A DNA stretch of 35,482 bases from positions 1-35,482 of the forward strand of contig JACAFT010000009.1 in NCBI GenBank assembly GCA_013378375.1. The letters run 5' to 3'. This document shows, piece by piece, positions 22,588-30,384 of this stretch. The DNA is from UBA57 sp013378375. GTDB taxonomy: Archaea > Thermoproteota > Nitrososphaeria > Nitrososphaerales > UBA57. Positions within the stretch are counted from its first letter, which is position 1; every line of letters starts with the position of its first letter. The translations under genes were made by a program, and so were the position numbers. The notes under the pieces were generated by a model. It made no database searches. It was given only the letters and a program-made list of their open reading frames with translations, and had not been told where the DNA came from.

Positions 22588-23441
22588 TGTCTCAAACTCA
22601 TAAATATCCTCAGTGGAAAATTGATACTATAAGTGAAGTTGAAGAATCAATAAAATCAAATAAAACTCTTGCTTTGTGTAATTTACACAAAGTTCGTGCT
22701 ACTCAATTGATGAAGTTACGAAAAAATTTTAAAGATGAACTGAAAATTCGAGTAATAAAGAACACTTTATCCAAGATTGCTGTAAAAAATTCTTCTTTAA
22801 AAATCTCTACTGAAATCCTAGAATCTATATCTGCCCAACAAGCATTTATATTTACTAATATGAATCCTTTCCAACTTTATCTGTTATTAGAAAAAGGTAA
22901 AGTTGATCTTCCTGCACGTGATGGTGATATTGCGTCTGGTGAAATAGTAGTTCCGTCGGGCAATACTGGAATGCAACCTGGTCCTGATCTAAGTGCTTTT
23001 AAAGAATTTAATATTCCTACTCGTATTGATGCTGGTAGTATTTTTGTTAGTGAAGATACAATTGTTGCTAAGAAAGGAGATGTTATAAAATCTTCATTGG
23101 CTGCACTTTTGTCTAAACTTGATATTAAACCAATTAAAGCCGGTGTAAAACTTGACGTTGCCTTTATGGAAAACTTGGTTTATAATTCTGACGACCTGTC
23201 TATTAATCTTGATGATTATAGAGATAGTTTAATTATTTCGTATCGTAATGCACTTGATTTAGCGGTCAGTGAAGAATACTTTACTAAAGAAACTGTTCCT
23301 TTAATTCTTGCAGACGCATATAATAAATCCAAAAACTTGTCAGTAGAGTCTAATTATCTTACTGAAGATAACGCATCTATGCTAATTGCTAAGAAACAAC
23401 TTGAAGCACAGACATTAAATAATTTAATTAACTTGGATTAA
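22587..23441 (+). CDS. rpl10: 50S ribosomal protein L10 (uL10, P0)
   Basis: Scaffold of the ribosomal stalk. The rRNA-binding N-terminal domain shows WKIDTISEVEESIKSNKTLALCNLHKVRATQLMKLRKNFKDELKIRVIKNTLSKIA. The archaeal/eukaryotic insertion domain shows LPARDGDIASGEIVVPSGNTGMQPGPDLSAFKEFNIPTRIDAGSIFVSEDTIVAKKGD. The C-terminal helical spine, which binds L12 dimers, ends in EDNASMLIAKKQLEAQTLNNLINLD. The protein stops there, without the acidic tail and terminal GLGxLFG motif found in many archaeal P0 proteins. Its L12 partner is encoded next door but on the other strand. The ATG at 22587 is preferred over TTG at 22584. Confidence 0.95.
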   Translation: MSQTHKYPQWKIDTISEVEESIKSNKTLALCNLHKVRATQLMKLRKNFKDELKIRVIKNTLSKIAVKNSSLKISTEILESISAQQAFIFTNMNPFQLYLLLEKGKVDLPARDGDIASGEIVVPSGNTGMQPGPDLSAFKEFNIPTRIDAGSIFVSEDTIVAKKGDVIKSSLAALLSKLDIKPIKAGVKLDVAFMENLVYNSDDLSINLDDYRDSLIISYRNALDLAVSEEYFTKETVPLILADAYNKSKNLSVESNYLTEDNASMLIAKKQLEAQTLNNLINLD

Positions 23442-23463
23442 TTATTTTTTAATTAAAATAATT
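23440..23463. terminator. Probable bidirectional terminator between L10 and L12
   Basis: A perfect 9-bp inverted repeat, AATTATTTT and AAAATAATT, with a 6-base loop, fills the whole gap between the convergent stops of L10 and L12. It gives a U-run on both strands. Confidence 0.5.
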
Positions 23464-23775
23464 TTAGCCGAATAAACTAGCTAATCCTTCCATAGCTTCT
23501 TCGTCTTTCTTTTCATCCTTTTCTTCTTTCTTTTCTTCTGTTTTTGCTTCAGCTGGTACTTCTGTTGGTGCTGCTGCAGGAGCTGTTGCAGTTACTGTTG
23601 TAGCTGCATTTTTCAACGCATCTTCTATATCTACTTCACTTAATGCAGATACTAGAGCCTTGATTTTTACATCATCAGGTTTAGCACCTGTTGATGTAAT
23701 TACCTTTTTAACAGCATCTTCGTCGATTTTTTGTTCAAGCTTGTGCAAAAGCAAAGCCGCATATATGTATTCCAT
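23464..23775 (-). CDS. rpl12: 50S ribosomal protein L12 (P1/P2-type stalk protein)
   Basis: Archaeal L12 (P1/P2 type), present in several copies on L10 and recruiting elongation factors. The N-terminal dimerisation domain (1-58: MEYIYAALLLHKLEQKIDEDAVKKVITSTGAKPDDVKIKALVSALSEVDIEDAL) is followed by an Ala/Pro/Thr hinge, a Lys/Glu-rich segment and the universal C-terminal EGLASLFG. The 103 residues are normal. Unusually, it is on the minus strand, tail to tail with L10, so it must have its own promoter; a TATA-like element lies upstream at 23805-23818. Confidence 0.96.
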   Translation of the reverse strand: MEYIYAALLLHKLEQKIDEDAVKKVITSTGAKPDDVKIKALVSALSEVDIEDALKNAATTVTATAPAAAPTEVPAEAKTEEKKEEKDEKKDEEAMEGLASLFG

Positions 23776-23804
23776 TTGTATATCGTTACAATTTTTTTTT
23801 CATG

Positions 23805-23818
23805 TATATAAGGTTTAA
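23805..23818 (-). promoter_or_regulatory. TATA/BRE-like promoter of L12
   Basis: On the minus strand the sequence reads TTAAACCTTATATA, an AT-rich TATA box preceded by an AAACC stretch resembling a TFB-recognition element. It lies about 30 to 43 bases before the L12 ATG, which allows a short leader. L12 needs its own promoter because it is detached from the L11-L1-L10 operon. Confidence 0.5.
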
Positions 23819-23863
23819 AATATAATTGAAAATTATTTGATTCTTTTCGTTTGATTTCTTTAT

Positions 23864-23887
23864 GGTTCTCTTTAGGGTTCTCTTTAG
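23864..23887 (+). repeat. Perfect 12-bp tandem duplication in the alaS leader region
   Basis: GGTTCTCTTTAG occurs twice without a gap, 39 bases before the alaS ATG. The two copies are identical. It may be neutral slippage; no known regulator is implied. Confidence 0.8.
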
Positions 23888-23926
23888 GGAGCTATTAATA
23901 TGTGAAAATTACTACCTTTATTTGTT

Positions 23927-26653
23927 ATGGACAAGGATATTCTACGTAAGAAGTTCTCTGCCGATTATTTGAATTATTATAAGGTGAATTTATTCGAAAA
24001 TGAGGGTTTTATTAGAAAACAATGTCCAAATTGTAGTAATTATTTCTGGACTGCTGATGATTCACGTTTAACTTGTCCTGAACAACCATGTGAGCAATAT
24101 GGATTTATTGATAATTCTCCTACATCAAAAAAACTTGATTATGCAGAAAGTTGGAAAGCAATTGAAAAATACTTTGTTAATAATGGACATAAAAGTGTAA
24201 ATAGATATCCTGTTGTTGCTCGTTGGAGGCCTGATTTATATTTTACAATTGCGTCAATTGTAGATTTTCAAAGAATTGAAGGCGGTAAAATTGCTTTTGA
24301 GTTTCCAGAAAATCAATTAATTGTACCACAAATGTGTTTACGATTTAATGATATAGAAAATGTTGGCGTTAGTGGTAAACATTTTACTTCTTTTGTAATG
24401 ATTGGACAACACTGTGTTGCGAATGACACTGGTTATTGGAAAGACAAATGCATTGATTTAGATTATGGTTTATTGACACAAGTTTTTGGCATACCAAAAA
24501 AAGAAATTGTTTTTAAAGAAGATGTTTGGGTTGGTTATGGTGCTTTTGGATATTCATTAGAATACTATGTAAGAGGTTTGGAATTAGGAAATGCAGTTTT
24601 TACTCAATTTGAGGGTGATCCAAGTAATTATAAAACTATGAATGAAAAAATTATTGATATGGGTGCTGGTTTGGAGCGGTTTAGTTGGCTTACTCAAGGG
24701 ACTCCTACTGCATATGAATCAGTGTTTGGTGATGTTATTGATCGTATGATTGATACATGCAGTATAGTTTTTGACAAAGATTTCCTCCGAGCTTATTCAG
24801 AATTTTCTGGTATGTTAAATCTTGACGAAGTTTCAGATATAGAATTATCTCGTGCACATATAGCAAAAAAACTTGGTCTAGAAAAAGACGTTTTAATCAA
24901 TAAAGTTACTCCTTTTGAATCCATGTTTGCTATTATTGATCATGTAAAAACTCTTGTTTTTGCTATTAGTGATGGAGCTTTGCCTAGTAATGTGGGTGGC
25001 GGTTATAATTTACGTGTTTTACTTCGTCGTTCTTTATCTAAAATCAATTCTCAAAAATGGAATATTACCCTTGGGGAAATTGCAGATTGGCATATTAATT
25101 ATTTATCCCAAATTTACCCTGAATTACGTGAACATAGAGATGAAATTCTTAAAGTTCTTGAGGTTGAAGAACAACGATATTCGAATACTCAAGAAAGAAT
25201 TAAGAAACTTGTTTCTACTATTAAAAAAGAAAATAGAACTCTTAATGAAGATACTCTGATTAAACTATATGATTCAGATGGTATAACTCCTGAATTTATT
25301 AAAGATCAAGGGTTGTCTGTTGATATACCTGCAAATTTTTATGCAAAAGTTACTGAACGACATATACTTAACAAAGCTGAAAAACCAAAACGTACTTTCG
25401 ACATAGAAGATATTCAACCAACCCGTACATTATTTTATGAAAATCAAAAACAAAGTGAATTTGATGGTCGTGTTCTTAAAGTATTTCACGAATCTAATAA
25501 TTCTCTTATTGTATTGGATCAAACTGCTTTTTATGCGCGTGCAGGTGGACAAGAACCTGATCATGGTGTTTTGGATAATTTTAATGTATTAGACGTTGAA
25601 AAATATGGTCACGTTATTCTTCACAAAATTCAAAAGTCAGATATTCGGGAAGGAACAATTCTTCATGGAAAAATTGATGAACAGAGAAGAAGAATTCTCA
25701 CACAACATCATACTGCTACTCATGTTATGCTTGGAGCTGCCAAACGAGCACTTGGTTCATGGATCTGGCAATCTTCTGCATTCAAAGATGTGGATAAAGC
25801 ACGTTTGGATATTACTCATTTTGAACATCTAACTTTAAGCCAGATTGAAAATATCGAAAAACTCGCAAATGATGCTATTCGCCAAAACCTTCCTGTACAT
25901 AAATTGGTATTGGATCGTGGAGACGCAGAAAAGAAATATGGATTTTCAATCTATCAGGGTGGTATTGCACCTGGTAAAACTGTACGAGTTCAGGATATAG
26001 AAACTTGGGATGTTGAAGCTTGTGCTGGTACACATGTCTCACATACAGGAGAATTGGGCCTTATTAAAATTATTAAAAATGAAAGGGTTCAAGATGGGGT
26101 TGAAAGATTGGAATATGTTGCGGGCGAAACAGCTATCGAATACATACAAAAACAAAATGCAATCTTGTCTTCAATTTCTAATAATCTTAATATTCCTGTT
26201 GAAAAAATTTCTAAAACACTTGATGATTTGATTAAAGATATTGACATACGCAAAAGAAATTCAAAATCTCTGATTAAAAACCGTTTATCTGATATAATTC
26301 ATGATAAACTTGTTACTTCAAGTCTTCAGATAGATGATGTTTTATTATCAGTAATTGATTGGAATGAAGTCGACGAAGATTTTCATGTAATTGTTGGAGA
26401 ACATTGTATTACTAAAACGGATAATTTTATTTATATTGGAATTATCAACCAACAAAATAACTCTCGGTTTCTTATATTTTGCGGCGACAAAATTAATAAA
26501 AAATATAAAGCAGTTGATTTAGTAAGACAAATTGCAAAATCTTTCGGCGGATCTGGAGGAGGTAATGAAAGATTTGCACAAGGAGGTTGTTCAAAAATTC
26601 CTGATACTCAAACCATAATTAAAACTATTAAATCTACTATTTCCAAAAAATAA
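23927..26653 (+). CDS. alaS: Alanyl-tRNA synthetase
   Basis: Class II synthetase that charges tRNA-Ala and edits Ser and Gly errors. Archaeal-type N-terminus with a Cys cluster (CPNCSNYFWTADDSRLTCPEQPC). The catalytic core includes VVARWRPDLYFTIASIVDFQRIEGG and DMGAGLERFSWLTQG. The editing domain has the zinc ligands HxxxH (H595, H599) and C699AGTH703 in HHTATHVMLGAAKRAL and ACAGTHVSHTGELGLI. The C-terminal domain ends with SFGGSGGGNERFAQGG. The 908 residues are full length and show no frameshift. It is divergent from L12 and followed 9 bases later by leuS. Confidence 0.97.
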   Translation: MDKDILRKKFSADYLNYYKVNLFENEGFIRKQCPNCSNYFWTADDSRLTCPEQPCEQYGFIDNSPTSKKLDYAESWKAIEKYFVNNGHKSVNRYPVVARWRPDLYFTIASIVDFQRIEGGKIAFEFPENQLIVPQMCLRFNDIENVGVSGKHFTSFVMIGQHCVANDTGYWKDKCIDLDYGLLTQVFGIPKKEIVFKEDVWVGYGAFGYSLEYYVRGLELGNAVFTQFEGDPSNYKTMNEKIIDMGAGLERFSWLTQGTPTAYESVFGDVIDRMIDTCSIVFDKDFLRAYSEFSGMLNLDEVSDIELSRAHIAKKLGLEKDVLINKVTPFESMFAIIDHVKTLVFAISDGALPSNVGGGYNLRVLLRRSLSKINSQKWNITLGEIADWHINYLSQIYPELREHRDEILKVLEVEEQRYSNTQERIKKLVSTIKKENRTLNEDTLIKLYDSDGITPEFIKDQGLSVDIPANFYAKVTERHILNKAEKPKRTFDIEDIQPTRTLFYENQKQSEFDGRVLKVFHESNNSLIVLDQTAFYARAGGQEPDHGVLDNFNVLDVEKYGHVILHKIQKSDIREGTILHGKIDEQRRRILTQHHTATHVMLGAAKRALGSWIWQSSAFKDVDKARLDITHFEHLTLSQIENIEKLANDAIRQNLPVHKLVLDRGDAEKKYGFSIYQGGIAPGKTVRVQDIETWDVEACAGTHVSHTGELGLIKIIKNERVQDGVERLEYVAGETAIEYIQKQNAILSSISNNLNIPVEKISKTLDDLIKDIDIRKRNSKSLIKNRLSDIIHDKLVTSSLQIDDVLLSVIDWNEVDEDFHVIVGEHCITKTDNFIYIGIINQQNNSRFLIFCGDKINKKYKAVDLVRQIAKSFGGSGGGNERFAQGGCSKIPDTQTIIKTIKSTISKK

Positions 26654-26660
26654 GGTGATC
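26654..26660 (+). promoter_or_regulatory. GGTGATC ribosome-binding element of leuS
   Basis: GGTGATC matches seven consecutive bases of the archaeal Shine-Dalgarno sequence and lies 2 bases before the TTG at 26663. It supports this unusual start codon for leuS. Confidence 0.65.
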
Positions 26661-26662
26661 TA

Positions 26663-29545
26663 TTGACACTAAATTGGTTAGAGATTGAACAAAAATGGCG
26701 AAAAAGATGGCTTGATTCTTCTTTTCATGATACTGATGTTGATCTTAATAAACCAAAATTTTTTCTTACTGTAGCATATCCATATCCAAACTCACCACAA
26801 CATATTGGACATGGGAGAACCTATACACTTACTGATGTTTACGCACGTTATAAGCGGATGTTAGGTTTCAATGTATTATTTCCTATGGCTTTTCATTATA
26901 CTGGAACTCCAATTCTTGCTATGACTAAAAGACTTGTAGAAAACGATCCTGAGTTGATTAATGCTTTTCATGATGTATATAAAATCCCCCTTTCCACAAT
27001 CAAAGAACTAAATGAACCAAAGAAAATTGCCGATTATTTTCATAATGAAATTAAACAAGGAATGATTGAAATGGGTTATTCTATTGATTGGAGGAGAGAA
27101 TTTACTACAATTGATGAAGCATACAGTAAATTTATTGAATGGCAATTTAAGAAACTTAATTCAGACGGTTTTATTACTCGAGGAAGTCATCCTGTTGGTT
27201 GGTGTCCTAAAGATGGAAATCCAGTAGGCCAACATGATACAATTGGAGATGTTGAACCTGATATTGGTGAATATACTGTTATAAAATTTAATTTTAGTGA
27301 CTCCAAATTAGTTACTGCAACTCTTCGACCAGAAACTATATTTGGTGTTACTAATATTTGGATAAATCCTGATATTTCATATGTAAAAATTTCTATTAAT
27401 GACGAAAAATGGATTGTTAGTAAAGATTCGTTGTTCAAGTTTGAACACTTGCTCTCTGATCCATCTTATGAAGTAATATCTGGTATATCATTAATTGGTA
27501 AATGGGTTGAAAATCCATTTACACAAATGAAAATACAATTATTTCCTGCTTCTTTTGTAGACCCAAAAAATGGTACTGGTCTTGTAATGTCTGTACCATC
27601 TCATGCACCTTATGATTATCAAGCAATAGTTGACTTCAAACAAGATAAAACTCTTATAAAAAAATATCCTGATATTGATACAAGTAATCTTTCTCCAATT
27701 GATGTTATAGAAATTGAAAAGTATTCAAATACTCCTGCCAAGCAATTAGTTTCTAATCTTGATATAATGAATCAAGATGATCCTAGATTGGAAGAAGCTA
27801 CAAAAGAGCTATATACTCTTGAATTTAATACTGGTAAAATGCTTGATATTGCTGGTGATTATGCCGGTCTACCTGTTAAGCAAGCCAAGGAAAACGTAAA
27901 AAATGATCTTATCAAATTAAATCTTGCAAGCAAATTATATGAAATTATGAATAGTCCTGTAATGTGTCGCTGTGGCGCTGAATGTATTATAAAGATGTTT
28001 GAGAATCAATGGTTCATTGATTATGGAAACGTTGAATGGAAAAAAGACGTACATTCTTTAATTAATTCAATGTCTCTCATCCCTCAAGAAATTAAAATTG
28101 AATTTCATAACACCGTTGATTGGCTTCGTGAAAAGGCATGTGCTCGTGGCTCAGGTATGGGAACTTTATTGCCGTGGGATAATAACTGGATTATTGAAAG
28201 TCTCTCTGATTCTGTAATATATATGGCATATTATACTATTTCTCGATTAATTAAAAAACATGAGATTGATCCTAAAAATCTCTCAGAAGAATTCTTTGAT
28301 TATATATTTCTCGGAGTTGGTACCCTTGAATCAGTTTCAATACAAACTACAATTAGCAAATCAATACTTGAAGAATTCAGAAATGAATTTTTATATTTTT
28401 ATCCACTTGATAGTAGACATTCTGGCCGTGATCTCGTTCCTAATCATTTGACCTTTTTTGTTTTTAATCATTCTGCAATATTTCCTAGTAATTTACATCC
28501 AAAACAAATTGTAGTTAACGGGTCAGTATTAATGGACGGAAAAAAAATGTCTAAATCATTTGGTAACATAATTCCTCTTCGACATGCGGTTAAATCATAT
28601 GGCGCTGACCCTATACGCCTTGGTATAATGTCTGCCGCAGAACTTTTACAAGATGCCGACTTTAGTCTTGAATTAGTAAAATCATTCAATGAAAGATTGA
28701 ATAGAATATATAATCTTGCACAAGAGATTCAACATGCATCTGATTATCAAGTGAATAACGCAAGTTCAATTGAAAAATGGATGATTAGTAGATTACAAAG
28801 AACAATAAAAACAACTACTAACTCTATGGACATTTTACGTGTTCGTGAGGCTCTGCATTCTATTATTTATTTGCTAGATATAGACCTTCAATGGTATAAT
28901 AGGAGAACAAGTCTTGATGTTGAAGATAAAAATTCATTTTTGAAATATTTTACGGAAATACGTATTAAACTTTTAGCTCCTTTTGCACCACATTTTTGCG
29001 AAGAAATATGGGAATTATTTGGCCATGGAGATTCTATTACTCAGCAAGACTGGCCTGTGTTTAATGAAAATCATATAGACGAAATTGCTGAATTATCTGA
29101 AGAATTAATCAAAAATACAATCGACGACGTTAATAATATACTTAAAGTTACTAAAATTCAAACCAAGAAGATCTATATTTATGTTTCTGCTACTTGGAAG
29201 TGGAATATATTTCTGTCCACCCTTGAACAAGATGAACCAAATCTTAAAGAAATGATTGAAAGTAGCCTAAACAATCCTGAATACGCTTCTTTTAAAAATT
29301 ATATTCCAAAGTTCTGTCAGAATTTATTTAAAGAACTTTCTTCCATTGACGATGATAATAAATCCAGACTTCTTCGTGTTGGTATGCTTTCTGAAACCGA
29401 AATCTTAAAAGAATTACAATCTTTTTACAAGATTAATGACGGTGTAGACGTTATATTATTCTCCGAAGATGACTCAAAAATCCACGATCCAAAAAACCGA
29501 TCAAACTATTCTAGACCGTTGAGACCTGCTATATTCTTAGAATAA
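26663..29545 (+). CDS. leuS: Leucyl-tRNA synthetase, archaeal type
   Basis: Class I synthetase. The HIGH motif is at residues 47-50 (YPNSPQHIGHGRTYT) and KMSKS at 628-632 (MDGKKMSKSFGN). The editing CP1 domain lies between (TATLRPETIFGVTNIWINPD, KNGTGLVMSVPSHAPYDY), a normal architecture for archaeal LeuRS. YMAYYTISRLI and the anticodon-binding domain with FAPHFCEEIWELFG are also present. At 960 residues it is complete. The start is TTG 26663, backed by GGTGATC. It overlaps the stop of the convergent permease gene by 9 bases. Confidence 0.97.
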   Translation: MTLNWLEIEQKWRKRWLDSSFHDTDVDLNKPKFFLTVAYPYPNSPQHIGHGRTYTLTDVYARYKRMLGFNVLFPMAFHYTGTPILAMTKRLVENDPELINAFHDVYKIPLSTIKELNEPKKIADYFHNEIKQGMIEMGYSIDWRREFTTIDEAYSKFIEWQFKKLNSDGFITRGSHPVGWCPKDGNPVGQHDTIGDVEPDIGEYTVIKFNFSDSKLVTATLRPETIFGVTNIWINPDISYVKISINDEKWIVSKDSLFKFEHLLSDPSYEVISGISLIGKWVENPFTQMKIQLFPASFVDPKNGTGLVMSVPSHAPYDYQAIVDFKQDKTLIKKYPDIDTSNLSPIDVIEIEKYSNTPAKQLVSNLDIMNQDDPRLEEATKELYTLEFNTGKMLDIAGDYAGLPVKQAKENVKNDLIKLNLASKLYEIMNSPVMCRCGAECIIKMFENQWFIDYGNVEWKKDVHSLINSMSLIPQEIKIEFHNTVDWLREKACARGSGMGTLLPWDNNWIIESLSDSVIYMAYYTISRLIKKHEIDPKNLSEEFFDYIFLGVGTLESVSIQTTISKSILEEFRNEFLYFYPLDSRHSGRDLVPNHLTFFVFNHSAIFPSNLHPKQIVVNGSVLMDGKKMSKSFGNIIPLRHAVKSYGADPIRLGIMSAAELLQDADFSLELVKSFNERLNRIYNLAQEIQHASDYQVNNASSIEKWMISRLQRTIKTTTNSMDILRVREALHSIIYLLDIDLQWYNRRTSLDVEDKNSFLKYFTEIRIKLLAPFAPHFCEEIWELFGHGDSITQQDWPVFNENHIDEIAELSEELIKNTIDDVNNILKVTKIQTKKIYIYVSATWKWNIFLSTLEQDEPNLKEMIESSLNNPEYASFKNYIPKFCQNLFKELSSIDDDNKSRLLRVGMLSETEILKELQSFYKINDGVDVILFSEDDSKIHDPKNRSNYSRPLRPAIFLE

Positions 29546-30238
29546 ATAATTTACTAACATTGTTAAAATCTCAAACTCAAATAAATATAAACCATATATA
29601 ATGCTTATTATTCCTAATCCATAATGTATTGTTAATTTAATATTTCTTGTAAAGTAATTCATTGATCTAAATAGCATCATACTAAACGATATCATTCCAC
29701 AAATTACTCCTAGGGAAAATAATATTATTCCTCCAATTAATGTACCAATCGAACCTAATCCTAATCCTAATACCAATACAATAAACAATTCATCGTTACT
29801 TGCTAGTCCGTGTATTATTCCTACTCCAAATGACGTATGATGGGATGATATGTTTCTGTTTAATATTCCTCCTATTCTATGTGTATGAATATGTTCATGT
29901 TTGCTTCCATCTTTATGTTCGTGTTCATGTTTGTGTTGTACAGGAATTCCAACTGTTAAACTGATTATTCCTATTGATATCAGTGTTACTGGTATAATTA
30001 CTTCAATGTTTTCTAATAAAATTCTAACCGGATTTGAATTGACGTTATAAAAAATTAAGGTTGTTATGATTCCTGCTGTTATCATATGCCCTATTCCCCA
30101 ACTTAAACTAATATTAAGAGATTCCTTCAGTTTCTTTGATTTTGATAAAATATTTGTGACTAATAGAACATGATCTGCATCAAAAGCATGTTTAATTCCC
30201 ATGAAAAATGCAATTATTGCAAAATTAAAAATTTCCAT
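29537..30238 (-). CDS. Nickel/cobalt permease (NiCoT/UreH-like)
   Basis: Transition-metal permease, probably Ni2+ or Co2+ uptake. The HX4DH signature of nickel/cobalt transporters is at residues 17-23 (HAFDADH) in helix 2 of the correctly started protein. About six to seven membrane helices follow. A cytoplasmic or external loop at 102-120 carries eight histidines, mostly alternating with Lys/Glu/Ile/Thr, a metal-binding pattern. The start is the ATG at 30238; the open frame continues upstream into tRNA-Thr, which cannot be coding. The 233 residues are a little short for NiCoT but fit UreH/RcnA-like members. No urease gene is in the window. Confidence 0.82.
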   Translation of the reverse strand: MEIFNFAIIAFFMGIKHAFDADHVLLVTNILSKSKKLKESLNISLSWGIGHMITAGIITTLIFYNVNSNPVRILLENIEVIIPVTLISIGIISLTVGIPVQHKHEHEHKDGSKHEHIHTHRIGGILNRNISSHHTSFGVGIIHGLASNDELFIVLVLGLGLGSIGTLIGGIILFSLGVICGMISFSMMLFRSMNYFTRNIKLTIHYGLGIISIIYGLYLFEFEILTMLVNYLF

Positions 30239-30274
30239 CTTTGCTATACCTAGTTTGTTTTCTATATAAAAGCA

Positions 30275-30361
30275 AGCCCCAGCTGGGATTTGAACCCAGG
30301 ACCTACTACTTACGAGGTTCGACATTATTTAGTCGCTCTGGCCGGTCTGAGCTACTGGGGC
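30275..30361 (-). tRNA. trnT-CGT: tRNA-Thr(CGT) with a noncanonical intron
   Basis: On the minus strand: acceptor GCCCCAG pairing with CTGGGGC, D arm GCTC/GAGC, T arm CTGGG-TTCAAAT-CCCAG and discriminator T. The anticodon loop CTCGTAA and 3' stem strand GTAGT are intact, but the 5' stem strand ACTAC is split after ACTA by 12 bases. Removing them gives a 75-nt tRNA with anticodon CGT (Thr, codon ACG). CCA is not encoded. A TATA-like stretch lies about 15-25 bases upstream, at 30375-30386, overlapping the end of the methyltransferase gene. Confidence 0.92.
30318..30329 (-). other. 12-nt noncanonical intron at position 30/31 of tRNA-Thr
   Basis: The insertion reads AATAATGTCGAA on the minus strand. 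CGAC (tRNA positions 25-28) pairs perfectly with GTCG in the intron, a 4-bp central helix. The 3-base bulges TAA and AAC flank it; cuts after the second base of each release exactly 12 bases and restore the anticodon stem. The intron cannot be shifted without losing this fit. Confidence 0.85.
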
Positions 30362-30384
30362 AAAATATCTATTTCTTATTTATA

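Noticed and set aside
24954..25259. Plus-strand frames inside alaS (also near 25596 and 26010)
   Set aside because: They are alternative frames of an intact, conserved synthetase gene.
30239..30325. N-terminal extension of the nickel/cobalt permease (SSRSWVQIPAGACF)
   Set aside because: It reads through tRNA-Thr on the same strand; the permease fold starts at the ATG at 30238.
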